From assembly GCA_017999895.1 (NCBI GenBank), contig JAGNKY010000002.1, forward strand, positions 186,001 through 250,000: a stretch of 64,000 nucleotides of DNA. The letters run 5' to 3'. Under the pieces are notes generated by a model. It saw nothing but the letters and a program-made list of their open reading frames with translations, did no database searches and was not told where the DNA came from. The translations under genes and the position numbers were made by a program. Below are positions 1 to 7,658 of this stretch, one piece after another (within the stretch, counting starts at the first letter, position 1; each line of letters opens with the position of its first letter). Source of the DNA: Bacteroidales bacterium. GTDB lineage: Bacteria > Bacteroidota > Bacteroidia > Bacteroidales > VadinHA17.

Positions 1-441
1 TTTTTTAACCTTAAATCCAAACATAATTGCCACGCAACCGCTGGCCGGTATATCTCCAGCTTTATTGAATGTTGATACTTTCAATACCAGTTTTAACTGT
101 TTGCTTGCTTCAAGTTTAAAATCCCATGTTTTTGCATAGTTGTGATCTTTATTGGAATATAGAATGTTTTTATTCTCATCCATAACTTTAAATTCCACAG
201 CTGGTAGTTTGCTTTCACCTATTACGACAAGTCGGTATTCCATATCGGAATAAAATGTCTTATATAATTCGGCTTCCTCTCCTTCCACAAGTATTGCCGC
301 ATGGTAATTTCCGTCGTGAATATAAGGTGCCAGTTCAGGAATTCCTTCCTTTTTTGCAAAGGCTTTGCACTGCGATTGAGAAGGAACGGAAAGTGCAAAA
401 AGCAAAAGCGCCATTGCAGAAATTATACGGATCGTTTTCAT
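1..441 (-). CDS. Secreted protein of unknown function (partial, C-terminus beyond window edge)
   Basis: An open frame on the minus strand begins with ATG at 441 and reads without a stop for 147 codons to base 1, so the C-terminus lies outside the window. The N-terminus (KTIRIISAMALLLFALSVPS) is a classical Sec signal peptide, with likely cleavage after SQSQ near residue 24. The mature part is mixed polar and hydrophobic with alternating strands (for example YRLVVIGES and LKLVLKVST), which suggests a small beta-rich periplasmic or surface domain. It starts 10 bp after the stop of the lipoprotein gene at 452-1375 on the same strand, so the two are probably co-transcribed. I do not recognise a named family. 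Confidence 0.8.
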   Translation of the reverse strand, partial: MKTIRIISAMALLLFALSVPSQSQCKAFAKKEGIPELAPYIHDGNYHAAILVEGEEAELYKTFYSDMEYRLVVIGESKLPAVEFKVMDENKNILYSNKDHNYAKTWDFKLEASKQLKLVLKVSTFNKAGDIPASGCVAIMFGFKVKK

Positions 442-451
442 ATTATTCTAT

Positions 452-1375
452 TTATTTTACAAATGAATCTCTTATTTCTTTAACTACTGCAGTAAGTTCT
501 TTAAATGTATTCAACGACATATCGGTTGTAACCTTCGATTTAAGTATCGTTACATTAGTGGCCTGGTCTATTTCAGTCTTTATTGGTGTTGTTTGAATAT
601 TTATTTTATCAAAAATGCTTTTTAGTTTTAACATTTGACCGATTAGTTCATCTATTATAGGATTACCCTTATGGCTTTCAAGAAGGTTAATAAGAATATC
701 TATAGATAATTTCTGATCAATAATTATGGCAACAAGTCTGTTCCCGTCGAAATCCTTAAGATTTACAAGTTGAGTGGAAATATAAAGACCTTCTATCCAT
801 CCCCCTACAAGCACTATGGTTGCTATCGCTGATTGGTTATTATCGGCAAGATAGGAGTTGGTGTTAAGAAATGTCTCCGAAATAATCTCCATTATTGCTT
901 CTTTGTTGTTTATATTATTCTCAAGCTTTGTAATTGTTTCCTCGTTTATTGCATCGAGTATTCCAAGACCATCTGCCATTTTTTTTGCAGCATTCATATA
1001 ATCAATAATAAGCTGAGTTTGGTCGTACAGACTTGCGAAGCTTAGATCGCACGTGTAAACCCCAAGATTAAGAGCCATACTTCTGGTAGTTGTATATAGC
1101 TTTACATTCTCAATAGGATTCAGGTATTTCCTGTCGAATGTTGCTCCTGCATTTTTTATTAACATTGCCGATTCAAGAGGAGTTGGGAGCGCATTAAATA
1201 TTTTTTCGGCTTGTTTAATCTCTTCCTGAATCCGCTCGACATCTTTATCTTTTTGAACTACTTGTGGAACTTCCTTTTTCTGCTTCTCGCCGCCCCTACC
1301 ACAACCGGGAAGAAATAAGGCAAATATTAAAACTATTGTAAGAAGTGCTTTTCCTGCTCTGTAAAATTTATTCAT
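452..1375 (-). CDS. Putative lipoprotein of unknown function
   Basis: This 307-residue protein has a lipoprotein signal peptide: a hydrophobic run followed by the lipobox LPGC with the lipidated cysteine at residue 25, then a Gly/Lys/Glu-rich linker. It is therefore expected in the inner or outer membrane facing the periplasm. The rest is largely alpha-helical with no catalytic motif I can recognise. A stretch reading MALNLGVYTCDLSF near residue 98 resembles conserved Bacteroidota lipoproteins that I know only as hypothetical. The gene lies 10 bp upstream of the secreted-protein gene at 1-441, and the two may act together at the envelope. Confidence 0.8.
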   Translation of the reverse strand: MNKFYRAGKALLTIVLIFALFLPGCGRGGEKQKKEVPQVVQKDKDVERIQEEIKQAEKIFNALPTPLESAMLIKNAGATFDRKYLNPIENVKLYTTTRSMALNLGVYTCDLSFASLYDQTQLIIDYMNAAKKMADGLGILDAINEETITKLENNINNKEAIMEIISETFLNTNSYLADNNQSAIATIVLVGGWIEGLYISTQLVNLKDFDGNRLVAIIIDQKLSIDILINLLESHKGNPIIDELIGQMLKLKSIFDKINIQTTPIKTEIDQATNVTILKSKVTTDMSLNTFKELTAVVKEIRDSFVK

Positions 1376-1554
1376 AACTTGATAATTTTAATTTCAACTA
1401 AATCAACGACTAAATTAGAACAATATTTTTATTTTTCAAAAACAGAAAATAAATTAAATTACGATTCACGATTCATAATTTACTATTTATAATTGAATTT
1501 TTAATAATAAATTACTAATTATTCCTTTATTTATTTCATCGAATTACAAGATCA
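1376..1554. other. AT-rich intergenic spacer with short direct repeat
   Basis: No gene is visible. Around 1460-1490 the motif ACGATTC occurs twice in a row (ACGATTCACGATTC) followed by AT-only sequence. Short reiterated words of this kind are common in Bacteroidota spacers. No terminator-like hairpin was seen. Confidence 0.5.
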
Positions 1555-2532
1555 CTATTCATGCGATGAAAAATATTTCATAAACTGTGTTCTTTCGAAC
1601 ATCATAGGTTCGCTTATTGATGAATAGTTCAGTTTTCCCCTGAATTGTTGAATCGTATTAAAGTTATTCCGTTTCATCCAGTCCGATATCTGTTCATTAA
1701 TTGTTTTAATTTGTTGTAATCCTTTCTTATACAATACAGAGCATACCTGTACAGTACTGGCCCCGGCAAGCATGTATTTTATGGCTTCATTGCCACTATG
1801 CACTCCGGTCGAAGCTGAAATATCAATCTTCATATTCAGAGCACTCGTCATGGCTATCCACCTTAAGACATAACGACACTCATCACTTGTACTAAATATT
1901 GTGGCCGGAACTATTTTCATTTTTTCGATATCTATATCTGGCTCATAAAACCTGTTGAACATTACTATACCATCTATTCCTCTTCGATATAACATTTCAA
2001 CCAGATTAAGAACATTAGTAAATCTGAATCCAATTTTTATTGCAATTGGAATTTTGATAGTTTTTTTTAACTTTTCGGCAAGTATAAGATATTGCTTTTC
2101 AGCCTCTTCCGGTAAAACATTACTACTGACAGGCAGAAAAAACATATTAATCTCAATTGCATCGGCGCCTGCACCTTCAATATTTCTTGCAAATTCAATC
2201 CAGGTTTCGGACGTAATGCAATTTATGCTTGCAATAACTGGAATATGAAGACTCTTTTTTGCCTCAGATATCAACTTTAAATATTCATCAACAGAATGTG
2301 ATTTTATGTAGTTGGACATATAATCTTCAGCTTCAGGATGAATATTCGGTACATGGGATGAAGCAATCAATGAATTTATCTGTTCTTCGAAAAGGGATTT
2401 CATAACAATTGCGCCGGCACCATAAGTCTCTGCTTCTTTCATCTTTTCAATTTTTGAAGAAAAACCGCAGCTTCCGACAATAACCGGAGATTTAATCTCC
2501 AGTCCAAGATATTGTGTATCAAGCATACTCAT
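1555..2532 (-). CDS. Dihydroorotate dehydrogenase-like flavoprotein
   Basis: This 325-residue protein reads as a complete FMN-binding TIM barrel of the dihydroorotate dehydrogenase/PreA family. It opens with a typical first strand and loop (LGLEIKSPVIVGSCG, residues 10-24), has the IPVAIKIGF-type Lys-containing strand near 165, and ends with a glycine-rich phosphate-binding region (SASTGVHSGNEAIKYMLAGA, residues 239-258). The loop where true PyrD enzymes carry the catalytic Cys or Ser instead reads INMFFLPVSSN, so it is probably not the pyrimidine-pathway enzyme. The substrate cannot be named. It is the last gene of a minus-strand run, 21 bp behind yggS, with serC and DUF1015 further upstream. 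Confidence 0.8.
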   Translation of the reverse strand: MSMLDTQYLGLEIKSPVIVGSCGFSSKIEKMKEAETYGAGAIVMKSLFEEQINSLIASSHVPNIHPEAEDYMSNYIKSHSVDEYLKLISEAKKSLHIPVIASINCITSETWIEFARNIEGAGADAIEINMFFLPVSSNVLPEEAEKQYLILAEKLKKTIKIPIAIKIGFRFTNVLNLVEMLYRRGIDGIVMFNRFYEPDIDIEKMKIVPATIFSTSDECRYVLRWIAMTSALNMKIDISASTGVHSGNEAIKYMLAGASTVQVCSVLYKKGLQQIKTINEQISDWMKRNNFNTIQQFRGKLNYSSISEPMMFERTQFMKYFSSHE

Positions 2533-2553
2533 TTTTTTAAGACTAATTGTTTT

Positions 2554-3234
2554 TTAAACATATCGTTCACCAAATATAAGAGTTCCAATTCTTACTATAG
2601 TGCTTCCTTCTTCTATGGCAATTTTGAAATCGCCCGACATACCCATCGATAATTCTCTAAAGAGTGGATTATTATTAAAATATTTGCTCTTAAGAACATT
2701 AAAATAATTTTTTAATGTTCTGAATTCATCTCTGACAATTTTCATGTCTTTAGTAAATGTTGCTATCCCCATCACTCCTGTGATATTGATATTTTTTATT
2801 TTAAGATACCCTTCAGATTCGAGCATATCTTGAGCTTCACGGAAAGAAAATCCCGTTTTGGTTTCCTCCTTTGCAATATGAAACTGAAGAAGACATTCGA
2901 CTGTAAGTCCGGCCTTTTCAGCTTCTTTGTCAATTACAGACAAAAGTTTAAAACTATCGACCGAATGAATAAGCTTCACATGAGGGATTACGGCCCTGAC
3001 TTTATTAGTTTGCAGATGGCCTATTAGATGCCATTCTATGTCGTCAGGCAGTATTTCCTTTTTTTCCAGAAGTTCCTGTACTCTGTTCTCTCCGAAAATT
3101 TTATGACCGGCATTGTACAATGTCAAAATATCGCTGGCAGGATGAGATTTGGACACTGCAACAATTTTAACATTTGCAGGTATCTGTTCTCTTAAATGGA
3201 TGAAATTTTGTACAATATCTACCATTGAATTCAA
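2554..3234 (-). CDS. yggS: YggS/PLPBP family PLP homeostasis protein
   Basis: This 226-residue protein is a full-length member of the PLP-binding YggS/PROSC family, which controls free pyridoxal phosphate and amino-acid pools rather than catalysing a known reaction. The PLP lysine is Lys29 in IVAVSKSHP. Further family signatures are FGENRVQEL (about 67-75), WHLIGHLQTNK (about 88-98), SVDS, and the C-terminal phosphate-binding SMGMSGDF and RIGTLIFG. Its start codon overlaps the end of the DUF1015 gene by 4 bp (3231-3234), which implies translational coupling. The neighbourhood holds PLP-dependent SerC, so a link to PLP supply in serine synthesis is plausible but inferred. Confidence 0.93.
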   Translation of the reverse strand: MNSMVDIVQNFIHLREQIPANVKIVAVSKSHPASDILTLYNAGHKIFGENRVQELLEKKEILPDDIEWHLIGHLQTNKVRAVIPHVKLIHSVDSFKLLSVIDKEAEKAGLTVECLLQFHIAKEETKTGFSFREAQDMLESEGYLKIKNINITGVMGIATFTKDMKIVRDEFRTLKNYFNVLKSKYFNNNPLFRELSMGMSGDFKIAIEEGSTIVRIGTLIFGERYV

Positions 3235-4478
3235 TCAAGAAGGTGAATTACAAGACCGCTTCTAAGCTTTGGCTCGAACCATGTTGTTTTGGGAGGCATA
3301 ATATTTCCCGTGTCGGCTACTGCCATAACCTGTTTCATAGTGACAGGGTAAAGAGCAAAAGCTACCTTCATCTCACCATTGTCGACCTTTTTTTTCAATT
3401 CCTCCAGTCCTCTTATTCCTCCGACAAATTCAATCCTTTGTGAATGCTTCAAATCCTGAATATCCAGTATCGGCTTAAGTACCTGATTTGTAAGTATATT
3501 AACATCAAGAATACCAGCCGGATCGCTATCGTCGTATGTTCCATCTCGGGCTGTTAGGCTATACCATCTATTATCAAGGTACATTGACAAATTATGAAGC
3601 TTTTGAGGGTGATAAATCTCTTTCCCTTTATCTTCGACAATGAAACCGGAGTCAAGTTTCTTAAGGAATTCCTTTGCTGTAAGTCCGTTCAGGTCTTTTA
3701 CGACTCTGTTATAATCAAGTATTTGCAATTGATTTTCGGGAAACAACACAGCAAGGAAATAGTTATATTCTTCATCGCCCCTATGAGCCGGATTATTTTC
3801 TCTTTTTCCCTTTCCTACAAGAGCGGCAGCAGCGGTGCGATGATGTCCGTCGGCAATATATATATAAGGTACCTTTTCATGAAAAAGTCTCTCGATTCTC
3901 AAGTTTATTTTCTTATCGCGTATTACCCAGAAATGATGTCCGACACCATCAACAACAAAGTCATATTCAGGTTTTTCATTTTCTGTAATACGGGATACAA
4001 TTTTATCAATTTCTTTAACTGGAGGATAAGCAAGAAAAACAGGCTCAATGTTAGCATTGTTAGTACTTATGTGTATCATTCGATCCTTTTCTTTATCAGG
4101 GCGCGTCAATTCATGCTTTTTAATTGTTCCATTAAAATAATCCTCAACAGCTGCACAACCTGCTATACCGTACTGCGTTCTGCCTTTCATAGTCTGAGCA
4201 TAAATATAAAAATAGGGTTCGCTGTCCTGAACAAGCCATTTCCTATCCTGCCATATTTTGAAATTATCCTTTGCCTTTAGATATATTTCCGGAGATTGTG
4301 GATTGATATTATCCGGAAAGTCGATTTCTGACCTTGTTATGTGAAGTAGTGAATATTCATTGCCTTCAGCCATTTCCCTGGCTTCCGGAGTGCTCATAAC
4401 ATCATAAGGAAGGCATGAAAGCTCTTTTACTATAGAAGCAGGGGGTCTTAAACCCCTGAAAGGTTTAACTTCAGCCAT
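3231..4478 (-). CDS. DUF1015 family protein (possible serine-kinase-like)
   Basis: This 415-residue protein matches DUF1015 (YjbQ-unrelated, PF06245-type) over its whole length. It starts AEVKPFRGLRP with LPYDVM near residue 23, has KHELTRPDKEKDR at 121-133, and the hallmark DGHHRTAAAA at 210-219. The DGHHR motif resembles the nucleotide-handling motif of ParB/sulfiredoxin-fold kinases such as the archaeal free-serine kinase SerK. I know that likeness from motif appearance only. The gene follows serC by 72 bp and overlaps yggS by 4 bp, and the serC-DUF1015 adjacency recurs in Bacteroidota. A role in serine or phosphoserine metabolism is therefore a reasonable hypothesis. Family assignment is firm, function unknown. 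Confidence 0.88.
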   Translation of the reverse strand: MAEVKPFRGLRPPASIVKELSCLPYDVMSTPEAREMAEGNEYSLLHITRSEIDFPDNINPQSPEIYLKAKDNFKIWQDRKWLVQDSEPYFYIYAQTMKGRTQYGIAGCAAVEDYFNGTIKKHELTRPDKEKDRMIHISTNNANIEPVFLAYPPVKEIDKIVSRITENEKPEYDFVVDGVGHHFWVIRDKKINLRIERLFHEKVPYIYIADGHHRTAAAALVGKGKRENNPAHRGDEEYNYFLAVLFPENQLQILDYNRVVKDLNGLTAKEFLKKLDSGFIVEDKGKEIYHPQKLHNLSMYLDNRWYSLTARDGTYDDSDPAGILDVNILTNQVLKPILDIQDLKHSQRIEFVGGIRGLEELKKKVDNGEMKVAFALYPVTMKQVMAVADTGNIMPPKTTWFEPKLRSGLVIHLLD

Positions 4479-4550
4479 TGCAAATCATGTAAATTGAATC
4501 GATACAAAATATTATTTATCAGGTATAATTAACACTTTAATAAATAAAGA

Positions 4551-5621
4551 CTATTTTTTTGATTCGAACTCCCTCATTACCTGTATGAGAACTTCCACAC
4601 TTTCCCTTGGGAGTGCATTGTATGTTGAAGCACGAAAACCGCCTACTGTTCTGTGACCTTCAATTCCTACTATTCCTCTCGACTTTGCAAAAGCTAAAAA
4701 TTCAGGCTCAAGTTCTTTATATTCTGGCTTCATAACAAAGCATATATTCATTACGGAGCGATCTTCGGCACTGGTAACTGTAGGCATAAAAAGTTTATTT
4801 CTCTCTATTTCATCATAAAGTATCTGAGCCTTTTCGGCGTTTATTTTCTGTATAGCTTTTACTCCGCCTTTCCCTTTTAGCCAGATAAGTGTCTGCTGTG
4901 CAGCAAAGACCGCAAAAACCGGAGGAGTGTTGAACATCGATTCAGCCTTTATGTGGGTCCGGTAGTCAAGTATTGTCGGGATCCGGCGGTTCACCTTGCC
5001 AAGAATATCTTCTTTTATAATTACCATTGTTACTCCTGCAGGACCTATATTTTTTTGTGCACCGGCATATATCACGGCATATTTTGATACGTCCACCGGC
5101 CTGCTAAGAATATCGGACGACATATCCGCACATAGAGGAACAGGAGAATCAGGATCCTGCTTAAGTTCTGTGCCATATATTGTGTTATTGGTCGTAATAT
5201 GGAAATAATCAGCATCGGCAGGAATAGTATAGTTTTTGGGGATATAGGAGAAATTTTTATCTTTCGACGAAGCCACTTCAATAGCTTCGCCAAACAGTTT
5301 AGCTTCATTAAAGGCTCGTGTTGCCCACTCACCAGTAACAAGATAAGCCGACTTCTTATTCATAAGATTCATAGGTACAAGACAGAACTGAAGGCTTGCA
5401 CCTCCTCCCAGAAAAATTACATGGTATCCTGAAGGAACATACAGGAGTTCTTTTACCAGAGCAATAGTATCTTTCATACACCTGGTAAATTCCGGACTTC
5501 TGTGCGATATTTCGAGTATAGAAAGTCCAATTCCTTCAAAGTCCCTGATTGCATCGATAGATTTATCTATAGTAAACTGAGGTAATATTGAAGGTCCGGC
5601 ATAAAAGTTATGTTTTTTCAT
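4551..5621 (-). CDS. serC: Phosphoserine aminotransferase
   Basis: SerC transfers the amino group of glutamate to 3-phosphohydroxypyruvate in the serine pathway and also acts in vitamin B6 synthesis in some bacteria. The 356-residue length is standard. It opens [11 protein letters not shown], contains ISHRSPEF near residue 40, GGGASLQF near 73-80, and the PLP-binding lysine at Lys190 in [11 protein letters not shown]. It ends with [16 protein letters not shown], typical of SerC. SerA and SerB are not in the window. A TATTTTTG promoter element lies about 40 bp upstream. The next genes downstream are DUF1015 and yggS. Confidence 0.96.
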   Translation of the reverse strand: MKKHNFYAGPSILPQFTIDKSIDAIRDFEGIGLSILEISHRSPEFTRCMKDTIALVKELLYVPSGYHVIFLGGGASLQFCLVPMNLMNKKSAYLVTGEWATRAFNEAKLFGEAIEVASSKDKNFSYIPKNYTIPADADYFHITTNNTIYGTELKQDPDSPVPLCADMSSDILSRPVDVSKYAVIYAGAQKNIGPAGVTMVIIKEDILGKVNRRIPTILDYRTHIKAESMFNTPPVFAVFAAQQTLIWLKGKGGVKAIQKINAEKAQILYDEIERNKLFMPTVTSAEDRSVMNICFVMKPEYKELEPEFLAFAKSRGIVGIEGHRTVGGFRASTYNALPRESVEVLIQVMREFESKK

Positions 5622-5659
5622 TAAAAAATACTAATAAAGTTTCTATTCAAATAACCCGA

Positions 5660-5667
5660 CAAAAATA
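5660..5667 (-). promoter_or_regulatory. Candidate Bacteroidota -7 element for serC
   Basis: On the minus strand this octamer reads TATTTTTG, matching the TAnnTTTG element of the Bacteroidota housekeeping promoter. It would give a leader of about 30 nt before the serC start. No clear -33 TTTG is present at the usual distance, so the call is tentative. Confidence 0.4.
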
Positions 5668-5702
5668 GAAAAATAAAAGATTTAAATAAGAATTAAAGAT
5701 TC

Positions 5703-6428
5703 TCAAAGTATATGAAGAGGTTTGAGCCTTCCTTCTTCCAAAACCGGAATAATTTCTGTAAAATCGGATGTCAGGCAGAATTCGATGCAGTCGTCAAGAT
5801 TTTTATCTCGAAGTCGGCTTCTCTGAGCTGCTTTCTGCATATAGCCTGTAAGATTTTTCTTAGCCAGACTCCAAAGATCAATTGCGGCATGTGTTGAATC
5901 GCATATAGTAAAAAATTTTTCGCTTTCCAGTAAAAGTGATGCAATTGCGCCGGAACATACAGCATCTTCAAGACTGAATCTGTCTTTCCATCCAGCACAA
6001 AAAAGAATAACATTTCTTTCTTCCTTAACCAGCCATTTTGTAATTGACGAAATATTCAGGAACGAACCAATAACTGTTTTATAAGCAGAAGAAGCCATTT
6101 CTATTATTCTTGTCGCGTTAGTTGTTGAATAAACAATGGTTTTACCTTCAATCTTTTCCCTTGTAAAATTGAAAGGAGAATTACCGAAATCGGCAAAATC
6201 GAGGATAAAGCCGTCACGTTCGGCTGCTACAAGGAATCCTCTCTTCTTAAACTCCTTTGCATCTTCAACTTCCCTTACAGGTATTATTTCCTTTGCCCCA
6301 TTCTCGAATGCTGTACAAATTGCAGAACTGGCTCTGAGTATATCAATAACAACTACAATAGCATCCTTGCTTTCATATCGGCAGAAAATAGCTGGTGAGA
6401 AACAAACTTCAAGGATATGTTTTTCCAT
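5703..6428 (-). CDS. comB: 2-phosphosulfolactate phosphatase family protein
   Basis: This 241-residue protein belongs to the ComB family, Mg-dependent enzymes that remove phosphate from 2-phosphosulfolactate in coenzyme M or sulfolactate formation. Diagnostic stretches are VVVIDILRASSAI near residue 25-37, an Asp-Arg-rich strand, and TNATRII and GSFLNIS in the middle. The length agrees with the family. No comA, comC or other sulfolactate gene is nearby. It is 31 bp behind gcvT on the same strand and likely shares its transcript. The true substrate in this organism may differ from the archaeal and Bacillus enzymes. Confidence 0.87.
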   Translation of the reverse strand: MEKHILEVCFSPAIFCRYESKDAIVVVIDILRASSAICTAFENGAKEIIPVREVEDAKEFKKRGFLVAAERDGFILDFADFGNSPFNFTREKIEGKTIVYSTTNATRIIEMASSAYKTVIGSFLNISSITKWLVKEERNVILFCAGWKDRFSLEDAVCSGAIASLLLESEKFFTICDSTHAAIDLWSLAKKNLTGYMQKAAQRSRLRDKNLDDCIEFCLTSDFTEIIPVLEEGRLKPLHIL

Positions 6429-6459
6429 AAAGAATTATTGCATTTACCGGTAGAATGTT

Positions 6460-7575
6460 TTAAATATGGTTTATCTTTTTATAAAAAGGTAAGTCAACAA
6501 CCCTGGCTTTCAAGTCTTTATTTCTTATACGAATAAATATTTCAGTATCCTTTTCCCAGTAACCCTTTGAAAGATAACCCATTCCAATTCCCTGTTTCAA
6601 CATTGGCGACATTGTACCTGATGTAACCTCGCCTATTTTTTCACCTTCCCCGTTTATTATTTCATAATGCTGGCGTGGTATTCCTCTGTCGATCATTACA
6701 AATCCTTTAAGTCGCCTTGAAGTCCCCTCTTTTTTCTGTCTCAGTAGAAATTCCCTGTCAATAAAATCTTTGTTTTCAGTAAACTTTGTTATCCACCCAA
6801 GGCCTGCTTCAATTGGTGAAGTGGAATCGTCAATATCGTTCCCGTATAGGCAATATCCCATTTCGAGTCTGAGAGTATCTCTTGCTCCGAGTCCGGCCGG
6901 CTTTATCCCGAATTCTCTTCCTGCTTCAAAAACAGCATGCCATAATTTCGGTGCATGTTCATTTCTTATATAAATCTCACAACCTCCTGCACCAGTATAT
7001 CCTGTGGCCGAGAAAATAACATCTTTAATTCCTGCAAAATCAGTTACTACAAAACTGTAATTTTCCATTGCTTCGATATCGGTTGAAGTGAGTTTTTTCA
7101 TTGCCTTCAAAGCAAGAGGGCCCTGAACGGCGAGTTGGGCAATTTCGTCCGAAATATTTACAATATCTTTACCTGGAATAATATTGAATCGTGTAGCATG
7201 TTTTATACACCAATTCCAATCTTTTTCGATATTGGCTGCATTTACAACAAGAAGATAGTTGTTATCATCGAATTTATAAACGAGCAGGTCGTCAACTATT
7301 CCGCCTCTTCCGTTTGGTAAACAAGAGTATTGAGCTTTGCCGTTGCGAAGTGCCGAGACATCGTTTGTGGTAATATATTGTAGAAATGAAAGTGCATTAG
7401 GCCCGGAAACTTTGAATTCCCCCATGTGTGAAACATCAAAAACTCCAACTTTTCCCCTTACTGTAATATGTTCATCGTTTATTCCCGAGTATTCAACAGG
7501 CATATTAAATCCTGCAAAAGGCATCATCTTTGCTCCGAGCTGTATATGAAATTCTGTGAAAGGTGTTGACTTCAT
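6460..7575 (-). CDS. gcvT: Glycine cleavage system aminomethyltransferase (T protein)
   Basis: GcvT takes the aminomethyl group from lipoylated GcvH and forms 5,10-methylene-tetrahydrofolate and ammonia. The 371-residue length fits. The family's N-terminal segment [11 protein letters not shown] is at residues 19-29, the catalytic-aspartate region FDVSHMGEF lies near 46-54, and the folate-binding loop [11 protein letters not shown] is near 194-204. The C-terminal barrel has [10 protein letters not shown]. The genes for GcvH and GcvP are not in the window. It leads a run with comB 31 bp downstream. With serC nearby, the group links one-carbon and serine/glycine metabolism. Confidence 0.96.
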   Translation of the reverse strand: MKSTPFTEFHIQLGAKMMPFAGFNMPVEYSGINDEHITVRGKVGVFDVSHMGEFKVSGPNALSFLQYITTNDVSALRNGKAQYSCLPNGRGGIVDDLLVYKFDDNNYLLVVNAANIEKDWNWCIKHATRFNIIPGKDIVNISDEIAQLAVQGPLALKAMKKLTSTDIEAMENYSFVVTDFAGIKDVIFSATGYTGAGGCEIYIRNEHAPKLWHAVFEAGREFGIKPAGLGARDTLRLEMGYCLYGNDIDDSTSPIEAGLGWITKFTENKDFIDREFLLRQKKEGTSRRLKGFVMIDRGIPRQHYEIINGEGEKIGEVTSGTMSPMLKQGIGMGYLSKGYWEKDTEIFIRIRNKDLKARVVDLPFYKKINHI

Positions 7576-7658
7576 TAATGAAATTTAGTTTACATGCTAT
7601 TTAACATAAAAAGAAGAATAGAGAATTGTATGAATTAAACCGTCAATTTTACACAACG

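Noticed and set aside
255..596. Plus-strand frames across 255-596
   Set aside because: They overlap the antisense of the signal-peptide gene and the lipoprotein gene, with no independent support.
3594..4280. Long open frame on the plus strand inside the DUF1015 gene
   Set aside because: It is the antisense of a conserved gene, with Phe/Ile-rich composition and no domain.
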